From Psychrosphaera ytuae (lineage in GTDB: Bacteria > Pseudomonadota > Gammaproteobacteria > Enterobacterales > Alteromonadaceae): DNA of 64,000 nt. The notes below the pieces were generated by a model, which made no database searches, was not told the DNA's origin, and saw nothing but the letters and a program-made list of their open reading frames with translations. Shown here piece by piece: positions 17,504-26,365 of this stretch; position 1 is the first letter of the stretch; the number at the start of each line of letters is the position of its first letter. The stretch is from contig NZ_CP072110.1 of assembly GCF_017638545.1 (NCBI RefSeq), positions 806,001-870,000 of the forward strand. Direction: 5' to 3'. Made by a program: the position numbers and the translations under genes.

Positions 17504-18166
17504 ATGGACAGTAGAATGGCGTATCAAGGTACTCAGACGTCTGCATTACAGCAGAACCGTGTACTGAGAAACACATATTCACTTTTAGCGATGACTTTAG
17601 CGTTTGCTGCTGTTGTTGCAGGCGTAGCGATGGCGTTTAATTTACCAATGCCAAACATCATCATCTTTTTTGTTGGTACGTTAGGCTTATCTTTCCTACT
17701 ACACAAAACAGCTAACTCATCAATGGGCCTAGTAACTATCTTCGCCTACACTGGCTTTTTGGGATACACAGTTGGCCCTATCGTAAACATGTACGTTGCT
17801 GCTGGCGGTGCTGACATCGTATTGATGGCATTAGCGGGCACGGCGCTAAGCTTCTTTGGTATGTCTGCTTATGCTTTAACAACTAAGCGCGACTTATCAT
17901 TCATGGGCGGCATGATCACTGCGGGCTTCATCGTTGCGATTGTTGCAATCATTGCCAACATTTTCTTAGCGATGCCAGCTCTAAGCCTAGCTATTAGCGG
18001 TATTGTAATCATGATTTCTTCAGGTGCAATCATGCTTCAAACTCAAGCAATTGTACGTGGCGGTGAGACAAACTACATCCTAGCGGCAGCTGCATTGTTC
18101 GCTTCGATTTACAATATCTTTATCTCTCTTTTAAACATCCTTAACGCATTAAGCGGTGATGATTAA
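17504..18166 (+). CDS. Bax inhibitor-1/YccA family membrane protein
   Basis: 220 aa with seven hydrophobic segments and a short cytoplasmic N-terminus, as in YccA/YbhL and BI-1 pH-dependent calcium-leak channels. Family blocks are VLRNTYSLLAMTLAFAA, FAYTGFLGYTVGPIV and the C-terminal SIYNIFISLLNIL, with the conserved acidic pair near the end (SGDD). E. coli YccA interacts with the FtsH protease; here the function is inferred. The tus genes follow on the same strand, and yccA-tusE is also adjacent in enterobacteria. A terminator separates the two here. Confidence 0.88.
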   Translation: MDSRMAYQGTQTSALQQNRVLRNTYSLLAMTLAFAAVVAGVAMAFNLPMPNIIIFFVGTLGLSFLLHKTANSSMGLVTIFAYTGFLGYTVGPIVNMYVAAGGADIVLMALAGTALSFFGMSAYALTTKRDLSFMGGMITAGFIVAIVAIIANIFLAMPALSLAISGIVIMISSGAIMLQTQAIVRGGETNYILAAAALFASIYNIFISLLNILNALSGDD

Positions 18167-18182
18167 AAGATACGTTCATCAG

Positions 18183-18213
18183 AAAAACGCTGCCTCGTGC
18201 AGCGTTTTTTTTT
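18183..18213 (+). terminator. Rho-independent terminator after the BI-1 gene
   Basis: Stem AAAAACGCTGC / GCAGCGTTTTT with a 5-nt loop and a run of at least nine T, 17 bp beyond the stop. Confidence 0.9.
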
Positions 18214-18318
18214 GCTTTTTAAAACCTGCTGACTAGGTTCATTAGCCAAATTGATTTAAACTTAAAGGCAAGGTTGCTCAGTGTTTTTTTTTTACAATAA
18301 CAGGTTTTAAATTCGTTT

Positions 18319-18675
18319 ATGCGTTATCTCTTAATGATCCATAGCTCGCCTTGGTCACATCAATCTGTGCGTTCAGCCACTGATTTCGCCACGGCAGCGA
18401 TTCAACAAGGTCATAAGATTGATGCTATTTTTTTGTATCAAGACGGTGCAAGTATTGCCCTGCCCAACCTTGAGATCAGTAGTGATGAGTTTAACGGTCA
18501 ACAAGCATTGCAAGACCTGCACAACACCCATGGTGTTCCTATCTGGCTGTGTGTCACCGCCGGGGTAAAGCGCGGTGTCAATGAGGCGCACTTAGCTAAT
18601 GGCTTTAAAATCGCGGGACTCGCCGAGTACGCAGAGGCATCAACGCTAGCTGACAAAGTCATTCAGTTTAAATAA
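18319..18675 (+). CDS. tusD: Sulfurtransferase complex subunit TusD
   Basis: 118 aa DsrE-fold protein. The active cysteine lies in PIWLCVTAGVKRGV (about residue 78), followed by a conserved Arg-Gly, and the C-terminal FKIAGLAEYAEASTLADKVIQF is typical. TusD accepts persulfide sulfur within the TusBCD hexamer and passes it to TusE on the way to MnmA, for 2-thiolation of U34 in tRNA Lys, Glu and Gln. It is slightly shorter than the E. coli protein (128 aa). First gene of a tight tusD-tusC-tusB cluster. Confidence 0.92.
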   Translation: MRYLLMIHSSPWSHQSVRSATDFATAAIQQGHKIDAIFLYQDGASIALPNLEISSDEFNGQQALQDLHNTHGVPIWLCVTAGVKRGVNEAHLANGFKIAGLAEYAEASTLADKVIQFK

Positions 18676-18687
18676 GTGGAGACAGGA

Positions 18688-19050
18688 ATGAACGTAAAAA
18701 ACATCTTAGTGATCCACACACTACCTAGTTTTAATGACTTGCAAGGCAAGGAAGCGTTAGATTTAAGTCTTATTTTTGGCTCGTATGAACAATCCGTAAA
18801 AGTAATGTTTTTGGGCCAAGGCGTGTTTCAGACCCTGGCTCATCAAGACCCAGAATCTATCGGTCAAAAGGATTATTTAAGCACCATTAAAGCGCTTGAG
18901 ATTTACGATATTGAAGAAGTCTATGCATGTCGTGCTAGCCTCGAACAATATGGATTTGACCAACACGAATTAATTGATGGTGTTCAGCTTGCGTCACAAC
19001 AACAGCTGAATGCATTAAAACAAGCCGCCGACCACGTTTACGTTATTTAA
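18688..19050 (+). CDS. tusC: Sulfurtransferase complex subunit TusC
   Basis: About 120 aa. ATG at 18688 (MNVKNILVIHTLP) with GGAG 7-8 nt upstream; the frame opens at 18676. DsrE/F-like fold. The block LDLSLIFGSYEQSVKVMFLGQGVFQ matches TusC, where LxLxxxFExxxxVxLLFxxDGVxQ is typical. Part of the cytoplasmic TusBCD relay; 12 bp after tusD and 10 bp before tusB, so surely co-transcribed. Confidence 0.9.
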   Translation: MNVKNILVIHTLPSFNDLQGKEALDLSLIFGSYEQSVKVMFLGQGVFQTLAHQDPESIGQKDYLSTIKALEIYDIEEVYACRASLEQYGFDQHELIDGVQLASQQQLNALKQAADHVYVI

Positions 19051-19060
19051 GGAAAGCGAC

Positions 19061-19339
19061 ATGCCCTTCTCTTCTCATGAATACAGTCTGCACCTGATTT
19101 TTAGTCCTGACGGTTGGCTCAAAGCCCAACCTTTGGTGACATCGACTGATCGTGTGTTTTTTATGCAAGATGCCGTTTATCTGTTACAAGCGAACATCAC
19201 TAGCCCGTCTGAGCTGCTATACGCACGGGCAACTGACGTGTTAGCCAGAAACATTCACCCAAGTGAAGCCATTGAAATTTTAGACGATGAGCAATGGGTC
19301 AAACTCACTGAGCAAGCCAACAACGTGTTGAGCTGGTAA
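19061..19339 (+). CDS. tusB: Sulfurtransferase complex subunit TusB
   Basis: 92 aa, third member of the TusDCB set. It shows the short DsrH fold: YSLHLIFSP at the N-terminus, then FMQDAVYLLQAN (as in LLxQDGVxAA of TusB) and the terminal block WVKLTEQANNVLSW (family ending ..LTxxxxxVxxW). The usual N-terminal methionine-leucine-histidine start is replaced by MPFSSHEYSLH. Its role in the complex is structural and sulfur transfer. Confidence 0.88.
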   Translation: MPFSSHEYSLHLIFSPDGWLKAQPLVTSTDRVFFMQDAVYLLQANITSPSELLYARATDVLARNIHPSEAIEILDDEQWVKLTEQANNVLSW

Positions 19340-19406
19340 ACAGCTTGAGCTAACAGCAACAATTATTACTTTCCCAAATTATAGAAACAAAGGCTTTTAC
19401 AATTTC

Positions 19407-19736
19407 ATGATTGAATATAATGGCAAACAATACGAAACCGACAAACACGAATACCTTGCCAATTTAGAGGACTGGAGTGAGCCTTTGGCCCTTCATATTG
19501 CCTCACTAGAAAACATAGAAATGACTGATAACCATTGGGAAGTGGTTCATTTTGTACGAGACTTTTATAAAGAATACAAAACTTCTCCAGCCATCAGAAT
19601 GCTGGTAAAGGCGATGGCCAAACAACTTGGCGAAGAAAAAGGCAACAGTATATATCTGTACAAATTATTCCCAAAGGGCCCCGCAAAACAAGCTACGCGC
19701 ATCGCGGGCCTGCCAAAGCCAGCTAAATGTATATAA
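19407..19736 (+). CDS. tusE: TusE/DsrC family sulfur carrier
   Basis: 109 aa. Family marks are YETDKHEYLANLEDW, HWEVVHFVRDFYKEY, the YLYKLFPKGPAKQATRIAGLPKP block and the near-terminal cysteine in AKCI (penultimate), the residue that carries persulfide. It takes sulfur from TusD and delivers it to MnmA-tRNA. It lies 67 bp after tusB, completing the relay. Only one C-terminal Cys is seen, which fits TusE rather than dissimilatory DsrC, which has two. Confidence 0.93.
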   Translation: MIEYNGKQYETDKHEYLANLEDWSEPLALHIASLENIEMTDNHWEVVHFVRDFYKEYKTSPAIRMLVKAMAKQLGEEKGNSIYLYKLFPKGPAKQATRIAGLPKPAKCI

Positions 19737-19758
19737 GTTAACGTTTGGTCTTTCCTAT

Positions 19759-19796
19759 AAAAAAACCTCGATGTAATGACATACATCGAGGTTTTG
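19759..19796. terminator. Bidirectional terminator between tusE and the S9 peptidase
   Basis: Thirteen-bp stem AAACCTCGATGTA / TACATCGAGGTTT with a 6-nt loop, flanked by an A-run on the left and TTTTG on the right, between convergent stops. Confidence 0.88.
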
Positions 19797-19818
19797 TTAT
19801 TTAAGCTAACGGACACAA

Positions 19819-21957
19819 TTATTTGGTGTCTGTCTTCTCAGCCTTCACCGAATATTTTTCGAACCACCCTAGAATGTTTTCAATCTTAGCAATCATTCGA
19901 GACGGACGGCCGGCTATACCGTGCGGTGAGTCAGGCACACGCACCATTACAGTATCAATTTTGCGTAGCTTAAGCGCTTGGTAATACTGCTCAGTTTCTG
20001 ACATAGGTGTACGACGGTCATTTTCACCAGTCAACAACATGGTTGGCGTGGTTACATTGCCTACTAGTGACAATGGTGAACGCTCCCAATAGTGCTCTAC
20101 ATTTTCCCAAGGCATTCCAGGGAATTGGTTAGGGATCTGACCTAGGTAACTATCAGCCGTCAAAACTTTCGATATCCAGTTAATCACTGGCTTGGCTACA
20201 ACTGCCGCTTTAAAGCGGTCTGTTAAACCAATCGCATAAGCCGTCGCAATACCACCAGCAGAACCACCCGTGATATACAGTCGTTCTGGATCAACCATGC
20301 CCTTCTCGATTAACGCATCGACGCCCGACATGTGATCGGCAAAGTCCCATTTGCTCGAATATTTGTTTTGTAATAACAAAGCAAATCGCTCACCGTAACC
20401 TGTTGAGCCTCTGTGATTGTCATAAAACACTATGTAGCCTTCGGCGGCAAAACGTTGTAGCTCAGCCGAGAAATGAGGTCCATAGGCCAAATGAGGGCCA
20501 CCGTGAATTTCTAATATTAATGGATATTTCTTCGTTGGGTCGTAATCCGGCGGCAAAATGTACCAACCCTGAATCTCTTCACCATCAATAGAAGAGTTGT
20601 AGATGATCTCTTTTACTTCGCCTAGTTTTTTGTGACCTAATAAATCTTCATTAAGGGCAGAAATTCTCACTTCATCACGGCCATCTTTGACAAAAATATC
20701 AGCCGGACGCTGGCCTGAACCTTTGGTGTAGGCAATCACATCATCATCTGCGTGAAAAGCAGCAAACGCATAAGGTCGTCCAATTGTCGTGCCACCTAAC
20801 CCAGTGGCCAACTTCTTGTGTTTGCCCTTTAGACTTGAATAACCGACAGTAATGGTGCCGCGCTCAGTCATTTGATAATAAAGCCCTGAGCTTTTTTCAT
20901 TCCAAATCGGTCCAGACACTGAGTTATCGATATCGCTGGTGATGTTTTTGCTGTCTTGTTTACCCAAAGTTTTTACAAATAAGTGACGGTTGCGATACGC
21001 CAACTTTTTGTTGTCAGAATGCAAATATGCGAGGTATTTGCCATTTGGCGATACGACAGGCGAGTATTCATCACCTGGGGTATTGGTAATTTGCGTTATC
21101 GTGCCTGCATTTGGGCCAAATGCAGTAACTGAGTAAATATCCGATTCACGAGACTCATATTCCCAATTGTCACTGCGATTAGCCGAGAAAAATATCTCAC
21201 TGCCATCTTTAGACCAGGTCAAGTTGCCGCCGTGATTATAGTTACCTGAGGTTAACTGTCTTGCCGTTCCACCATCAGCTGGGATCACAAATATATGTCT
21301 AAAACTTGGCTCCAAAATACCGGCTCCGTCCGCTTGATATCGCGCTTTAGTGACGTATTTTACTGGCTTAGACCAAGTGGCGCCCTTTGGCTTTTTCGGC
21401 ATTTTGACTGAAAACGGGCGGTTAGTGTCATCAACAGACATTGTAAAAGCAAGGTACTGACCGTCCGGGGACCAGGTCACATTTCCTTGCCCTTTTGGTA
21501 CGTTTGAAATCAGTGCCGTTTGACCTGTATCCATCCAACGAACATAGAGTTGTGTTTTGCCCTCTTCATTCGATTGATAAACGATGCGATCGCCGGTCGG
21601 TGACCATTTGGCGCCATAGAAAGCTTTTTTCCCTGATAGTAGCGGGCGATGCTGGCTGCCGTCAGTTTTGGCTATCCACAAGTTACTACGAGTGCCGTCA
21701 GTCATGATGTCATTAGTACGACGAGTATAAATCACCCATTTGCCATCTGGAGAAACTTGCGGATCAACCGCATACTCAAGCTCAAAAATATCTTCAGGAC
21801 TGAATTTACTTTGAGTTTGCGCGGCAATCGAGGTTGCTTCGCCGTGTTCATCTGTCCCGCTATTTGCTGAGTCAAAAGACAAGGAGTCAAAAGACAAGGT
21901 CACCGCCAACAATGAAGAAACGGCGGTCACGAGTGTTCGCTTAGGAATAGGTTGCAT
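19819..21957 (-). CDS. Secreted S9 family prolyl oligopeptidase-like peptidase
   Basis: 712 aa. The N-terminal signal peptide is followed by a spacer. Residues about 55-430 are WD40-like/TolB beta-propeller repeats (SPDGKWVIYTRR, SPTGDRIVYQS, SPDGQYLAFT, SPNGKYLAYLH). The C-terminal alpha/beta hydrolase has the catalytic triad Ser566 (GGSAGG), Asp647 (GENDRRTP) and His679 (SPHG). It belongs with dipeptidyl/acylaminoacyl peptidases and is probably periplasmic, degrading imported peptides. A 15-bp tandem duplication encodes a doubled SFDSL/SFDSA near residue 25. Convergent with tusE. Confidence 0.88.
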   Translation of the reverse strand: MQPIPKRTLVTAVSSLLAVTLSFDSLSFDSANSGTDEHGEATSIAAQTQSKFSPEDIFELEYAVDPQVSPDGKWVIYTRRTNDIMTDGTRSNLWIAKTDGSQHRPLLSGKKAFYGAKWSPTGDRIVYQSNEEGKTQLYVRWMDTGQTALISNVPKGQGNVTWSPDGQYLAFTMSVDDTNRPFSVKMPKKPKGATWSKPVKYVTKARYQADGAGILEPSFRHIFVIPADGGTARQLTSGNYNHGGNLTWSKDGSEIFFSANRSDNWEYESRESDIYSVTAFGPNAGTITQITNTPGDEYSPVVSPNGKYLAYLHSDNKKLAYRNRHLFVKTLGKQDSKNITSDIDNSVSGPIWNEKSSGLYYQMTERGTITVGYSSLKGKHKKLATGLGGTTIGRPYAFAAFHADDDVIAYTKGSGQRPADIFVKDGRDEVRISALNEDLLGHKKLGEVKEIIYNSSIDGEEIQGWYILPPDYDPTKKYPLILEIHGGPHLAYGPHFSAELQRFAAEGYIVFYDNHRGSTGYGERFALLLQNKYSSKWDFADHMSGVDALIEKGMVDPERLYITGGSAGGIATAYAIGLTDRFKAAVVAKPVINWISKVLTADSYLGQIPNQFPGMPWENVEHYWERSPLSLVGNVTTPTMLLTGENDRRTPMSETEQYYQALKLRKIDTVMVRVPDSPHGIAGRPSRMIAKIENILGWFEKYSVKAEKTDTK

Positions 21958-22065
21958 AACAAGTCCTTATTCTTATTAATACTGTTTTGTCAGTAGTTTG
22001 GTAATACAACTGAAATCAGTCTACTGGATCTAATTGAATTAGAAAAATTTCCTGAGACTAATAAC

Positions 22066-22096
22066 AAAAAAGCGCGGCCAATTGACCGCGCTTTTG
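22066..22096. terminator. Rho-independent terminator of the M16 protease gene
   Basis: Ten-bp stem AAAAGCGCGG / CCGCGCTTTT with an 8-nt loop; T-runs form on both strands. It lies 24 bp beyond the M16 stop and upstream of the S9 gene. Confidence 0.88.
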
Positions 22097-22119
22097 TTAT
22101 TGCTAATCCAGTTAATAAA

Positions 22120-24912
22120 TTACTGTTTGTTCACTTTTGCCCAGTCACCCGCAGCAAAAACATTCAACTCTTGGGTTGCAATGTACTTAGCAAATGCCTC
22201 GTTGACTTGTTCTACAGTCAAACCCTGAACCTTGTCTTGATACTCTTTAAACCAACGAATATCGCGTTCTACTTTTTTGTTTTCGTTCAGCATACGAGCA
22301 ATGTAGCTTTCAGACGACCAAGTAACACGCTGTGATTTAAGAGCACCCTCGATGGCATCCTTTACTTCTTTTTCTGTGAAGCCATTGTCCAAGACTTTTT
22401 GGACTTCTTCTTTATAAGCTTCCACAACTTTCTTCATGTTTTCTGGCGCAGCAATCGCTGACATGTAGAAAAGACCTTTTTCTTCATCGTACTCTAGACC
22501 AAGGCCAGAACCTGTGCCGTAGCTATAACCTTCTTTGACTCGGATACGCTGCATCAAGCGCGAAGCAAAACCACTACCACCAAAGATTTGGTTAGCGATA
22601 TACGCTGCGTGGAAATCAGGGTGTTGCTCATTTAAGTCAACCGTGTGGGCTATATACAACTGAGCGTTGGCTTTATCTGGCGTCTCAATCCACATGTCTA
22701 GGCCCGCAGGACTAACAAAAGTTTGCTCTGGTTCAATATAATCGGCTGAACCGTCGATGCCACCAAAGTAAGCTTCTAAGTCTTTAGAAATCGCTTCAGG
22801 CTCAACGTCACCAACAACGGAGATAAACCCGTTGGAAGCGTCGAACAATGATTTGTGTAGTGCTTTAAGGCGCTTTTGATTAACCGCTTTTAAGCCATCA
22901 ATTTGCTCGTCAATGGTTTTATAACCAAACGCGCTGTCCTTTCCATAACCGTCAAATGCCTTGTTTAGCGCATTAAGCGCAACAGAACGAGGTTCACTGC
23001 GGCTCATTTCTAGCCCTGTGATTGAAGCTTTGCGGTCGATTTCGATTTCAGCCTCATCAAAAGCAGGGTTCGTCATTAACTCTTGAACAAACAGTAACGT
23101 CTCATCTAGGTTTTCTTTAACTGCTTTGATAGAGACATTAATTTCACCTAACGAGCGGGTAGAAATACTTACTGACGCCTTTAACGCATCTAGCTTAGAA
23201 GCGATATCTGCTTTACTGTAAGTTTTTGTTCCTGAGAACAACAAGCCACCTAAGAGTTTAAAGTCCGCCTCATAACCTTTTAGAGTTTTGTCACTACCGA
23301 CCGGGAAGTTCATTGCGATATGTACTTCACCGGCACGAAGTTTTTTAGGGTAAACACTGACTTTGGTACCCGTTTGCCATTCAAACTCTTGCAAGCGAGC
23401 CAACACGTTTTCTACTGTGTTGTCATACACTTCACCACTTTCTACCGCCTTACGGCCTTTATAGTCGGCTAATATTTCAGAAATGTCTTTCGCTTCCGAA
23501 ATTTCCGCACGAACCGGCTCTTTGGTTGGGATAAAGCGCCCGATCGTGCGGTTACTCGAAACAAAATACTTCTCTGCAACACGCTGCACATCTTCAACAG
23601 TGACTTTTTCAACTAAATCGCGGAAATAGAAAATATAACGATAATCACCCATCGCGATAAATTCTGATAACTCCATGCCTACGCCTGTAACATTGCGCAA
23701 AGACTCTTCTGTGTCTTTTAAGATTGCCGCCTTAGCCGTCGCAACTTCTTCAGCTGTCACCTTGTTTTCATCTAAGTCTTCTACCAAAGAAATCAGTGTT
23801 TTTTCCATTTCTTTAGTGTCTTTATCTTTACTGCCCTGACCTACCAACATAAAGATTGATGGGTCTTTCAATAGATAAGAAAACGCTGTTGCTCCCGTCG
23901 CTAAACCTGGCTCGACCAATTGCTTTTGCATTCGGCCACGAGCACTGTCTGATAACACGGTCGCCAATACTTGAAGAGCTGGGGTATCTTCGTGAAGCGC
24001 CGAAGGCACATGATACACAGCGCCAATCATAGGTACGTCACCTGTGCGGCGTAAGTTTACTTCGCGCTCACCATCTTGAGTTGGCTCTACTGTATATAGC
24101 GGCTCAATCGGTGTTTCAGGTTGCTGTAATTTACCGAATGTTTTTTCGATAAGCTCAATGGCTTTGTCTTTTTCAAAACGACCAGCGAGGGTTAATACTG
24201 CATTATCCGGACGGTAGTGTTTTTTGTAAAACGCACGAAGCTTATCAAATGGGAAGTTTTCGACGTCAGAACGCGCGCCAATTGTTGAGTTTGCGTAGTT
24301 GTGCCACAAATAAGCCGTTGACGACAAACGCGACGACAACATTCTAAATGGGCTGTTTTCACCGCGCTCCATTTCATTGCGGACAACCGTCATCTCAGAT
24401 TCTAACTGCTCGGCCGTGAAGGTTGCGTTAACCATACGGTCCGCTTCCATGCCCAGAGCCCACTCTAAGTTGGTCTCGTCGTACTCAAACAATTCAAAAT
24501 AGTTGGTTCTATCTAACCACGTCGTCGCATTTACACGCATACCGCGCTTATTGAATTCTAAATCAATGTCTTTGTAACTCGTAGAGCCTTTAAACAACAT
24601 GTGCTCTAGCAAGTGGGCCATACCCGTTTCACCGTAATTCTCATGAACAGAGCCAACTCTATAGGTGATATTAACCAGAGTTTTAGGTTGAGCTGAATCT
24701 GGGTATAAAAGCACCTTCATCCCATTAGAAAGGGTATACTCCTCAATCCCTTCAACGCTACGTACGTATTCCATTTTGGCATTTGAAACAACAACTTCTG
24801 GCGCTGTTGAAGACGTTTGAGTAGCAGAACAGCCAGCTAATGCAACAAACATTGCAGAAGCAATCACTGTTTTCGCGAATTTTGATTTTTGACCAGCGGC
24901 AAATACCTTCAT
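22120..24912 (-). CDS. M16 family zinc metallopeptidase, lipoprotein
   Basis: 930 aa, the full two-module (M16B tandem) pitrilysin size. Signal peptide with lipobox LAGC (Cys28). The catalytic inverted zinc motif HLLEH lies at residues 100-104 (GMAHLLEHMLFKGS), with the downstream Glu ligand in VVRNEMERGENSPF. A second, inactive M16 domain starts near residue 520, followed by another M16_C block (YIANQIFGGSGFASRLMQRI, then VKEGYSYGTGSG, the substrate-clamping RxxxGxxY region). Probably attached to the outer membrane facing the periplasm, degrading small peptides. Divergent from metK. Confidence 0.9.
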   Translation of the reverse strand: MKVFAAGQKSKFAKTVIASAMFVALAGCSATQTSSTAPEVVVSNAKMEYVRSVEGIEEYTLSNGMKVLLYPDSAQPKTLVNITYRVGSVHENYGETGMAHLLEHMLFKGSTSYKDIDLEFNKRGMRVNATTWLDRTNYFELFEYDETNLEWALGMEADRMVNATFTAEQLESEMTVVRNEMERGENSPFRMLSSRLSSTAYLWHNYANSTIGARSDVENFPFDKLRAFYKKHYRPDNAVLTLAGRFEKDKAIELIEKTFGKLQQPETPIEPLYTVEPTQDGEREVNLRRTGDVPMIGAVYHVPSALHEDTPALQVLATVLSDSARGRMQKQLVEPGLATGATAFSYLLKDPSIFMLVGQGSKDKDTKEMEKTLISLVEDLDENKVTAEEVATAKAAILKDTEESLRNVTGVGMELSEFIAMGDYRYIFYFRDLVEKVTVEDVQRVAEKYFVSSNRTIGRFIPTKEPVRAEISEAKDISEILADYKGRKAVESGEVYDNTVENVLARLQEFEWQTGTKVSVYPKKLRAGEVHIAMNFPVGSDKTLKGYEADFKLLGGLLFSGTKTYSKADIASKLDALKASVSISTRSLGEINVSIKAVKENLDETLLFVQELMTNPAFDEAEIEIDRKASITGLEMSRSEPRSVALNALNKAFDGYGKDSAFGYKTIDEQIDGLKAVNQKRLKALHKSLFDASNGFISVVGDVEPEAISKDLEAYFGGIDGSADYIEPEQTFVSPAGLDMWIETPDKANAQLYIAHTVDLNEQHPDFHAAYIANQIFGGSGFASRLMQRIRVKEGYSYGTGSGLGLEYDEEKGLFYMSAIAAPENMKKVVEAYKEEVQKVLDNGFTEKEVKDAIEGALKSQRVTWSSESYIARMLNENKKVERDIRWFKEYQDKVQGLTVEQVNEAFAKYIATQELNVFAAGDWAKVNKQ

Positions 24913-25071
24913 CCGATTTGACTCCGTGTAGTTATTATAAGATCACGTGATAAGGCCGCTATTTATATCAAATTAGCCACTAAAAGCTAACGAACAACAT
25001 GTAACAAGGTATGAATAAACAGTTGAAGTAACGGCTTCTCACGTCCGTTTGTAAACTTAACTTTTCGGTTT

Positions 25072-25087
25072 AGACGTCTAGGCGTAA
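25072..25087. promoter_or_regulatory. Candidate MetJ operator (met box) upstream of metK
   Basis: A perfect 8-bp met box AGACGTCT at 25072-25079 is followed directly by a degenerate box AGGCGTAA (5 of 8 matches). It lies 78-93 bp before the metK ATG. MetJ with SAM binds two or more tandem boxes in gammaproteobacteria and represses metK. With only one perfect box, regulation is likely but not certain. Confidence 0.65.
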
Positions 25088-25164
25088 AAAAGTGTTAGGC
25101 AAATTTAGGGTTTATGGCTTAAAATTACCTGACTAAATTTTTCATAAACCTAGAGAGTGACTTA

Positions 25165-26316
25165 ATGGCAAAACATTTATTCACATCAGAATCTGTATCT
25201 GAGGGTCATCCGGATAAAATCGCGGACCAAATTTCTGACGCAGTGTTAGACGCAATTTTAGAACAAGACCCAAAAGCACGTGTTGCTTGTGAAACTTACG
25301 TAAAAACTGGAATGGTAATGGTCGGTGGTGAAATCACTACATCGGCATGGGTAGACATCGAAGAGCTTACTCGTAACACCGTTCGTGAAATTGGTTACGT
25401 TCACTCAGACATGGGCTTTGACGCTGATTCTTGTGCCATCTTAAACACGATCGGTAAACAATCTCCAGACATCAACCAAGGTGTTGACCGCAAAGACCCT
25501 GCTGATCAAGGCGCAGGTGACCAAGGCTTAATGTTTGGTTACGCGTGTAACGAAACAGACGTATTAATGCCTGCTCCAATCGAGTACTCGCACCGTCTAG
25601 TTAAGCGTCAAGCTGAAGTTCGCAAAAACGGTACCCTTCCTTGGTTGCGTCCAGATGCAAAATCACAGGTGACGTTTGCATACGAAAACGGCAAGCCTGT
25701 TGGCATTGACGCGGTTGTTCTTTCAACTCAGCACTGTGACACTATTTCACAAAAAGACTTAGTTGAAGCCGTTCGCGAAGAAATCATCAAGCCGGTTCTT
25801 CCGTCTGAGTGGTTAAACGAGCAAACCAAATTCTTCATCAACCCAACAGGCCGTTTCGTAATCGGTGGTCCTATGGGTGACTGTGGTCTTACTGGTCGTA
25901 AAATCATTGTTGACACATACGGTGGTATGGCACGTCACGGTGGTGGTGCGTTCTCTGGTAAAGATCCTTCTAAAGTTGATCGCTCTGCCGCTTACGCAGC
26001 GCGTTATGTTGCTAAAAACTTAGTAGCAGCGGGCCTTGCTGACAAAGCTGAAATCCAAGTTTCTTACGCTATCGGTGTTGCAGAGCCAACGTCTATCAGT
26101 GTTGAAACATTTGGCACAAGCAAGCTAGAAGAAGACAAGCTAATTGAGTTGGTACGTCGTCACTTCGACTTACGTCCATACGGTCTTATTCAAATGCTTG
26201 ACCTTGAGCGCCCTATCTACAAAGGTACTGCGGCTTACGGTCACTTTGGTCGTGATGAGTTCCCTTGGGAGCGCACGGACAAGGTTGAGGCGTTACGCGC
26301 TGACGCTGGCCTATAA
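25165..26316 (+). CDS. metK: S-adenosylmethionine synthetase
   Basis: 383 aa, the normal length. It makes SAM from methionine and ATP in the cytoplasm as a tetramer. Signatures are SVSEGHPDKIADQISDAVLD at the N-terminus (His15 and Asp17 region), GAGDQGLMFGYA at residues about 115-126 and the P-loop-like GGGAFSGKDPSKVDRSAAY near residue 257. A ribosome site (AGAGAGTGA) precedes the ATG, and the candidate MetJ operator lies upstream. Codon use is strongly biased, as expected for a highly expressed gene. Confidence 0.98.
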   Translation: MAKHLFTSESVSEGHPDKIADQISDAVLDAILEQDPKARVACETYVKTGMVMVGGEITTSAWVDIEELTRNTVREIGYVHSDMGFDADSCAILNTIGKQSPDINQGVDRKDPADQGAGDQGLMFGYACNETDVLMPAPIEYSHRLVKRQAEVRKNGTLPWLRPDAKSQVTFAYENGKPVGIDAVVLSTQHCDTISQKDLVEAVREEIIKPVLPSEWLNEQTKFFINPTGRFVIGGPMGDCGLTGRKIIVDTYGGMARHGGGAFSGKDPSKVDRSAAYAARYVAKNLVAAGLADKAEIQVSYAIGVAEPTSISVETFGTSKLEEDKLIELVRRHFDLRPYGLIQMLDLERPIYKGTAAYGHFGRDEFPWERTDKVEALRADAGL

Positions 26317-26332
26317 ATCTCAGGATTTATCT

Positions 26333-26360
26333 AAAAAGGACGCTTCGGCGTCCTTTTTTT
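26333..26360 (+). terminator. Rho-independent terminator of metK
   Basis: Stem AAAGGACGC / GCGTCCTTT closed by the stable cTTCGg tetraloop, followed by T7. It lies 17 bp beyond the stop, directly before the palindromic repeat locus. Confidence 0.93.
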
Positions 26361-26365
26361 GTGTC

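Noticed and set aside
24913..25164. SAM riboswitch upstream of metK
   Set aside because: No SAM-I, SAM-II or SAM-III type core is recognisable, and there is no leader terminator. A MetJ box fits the gammaproteobacterial mode.
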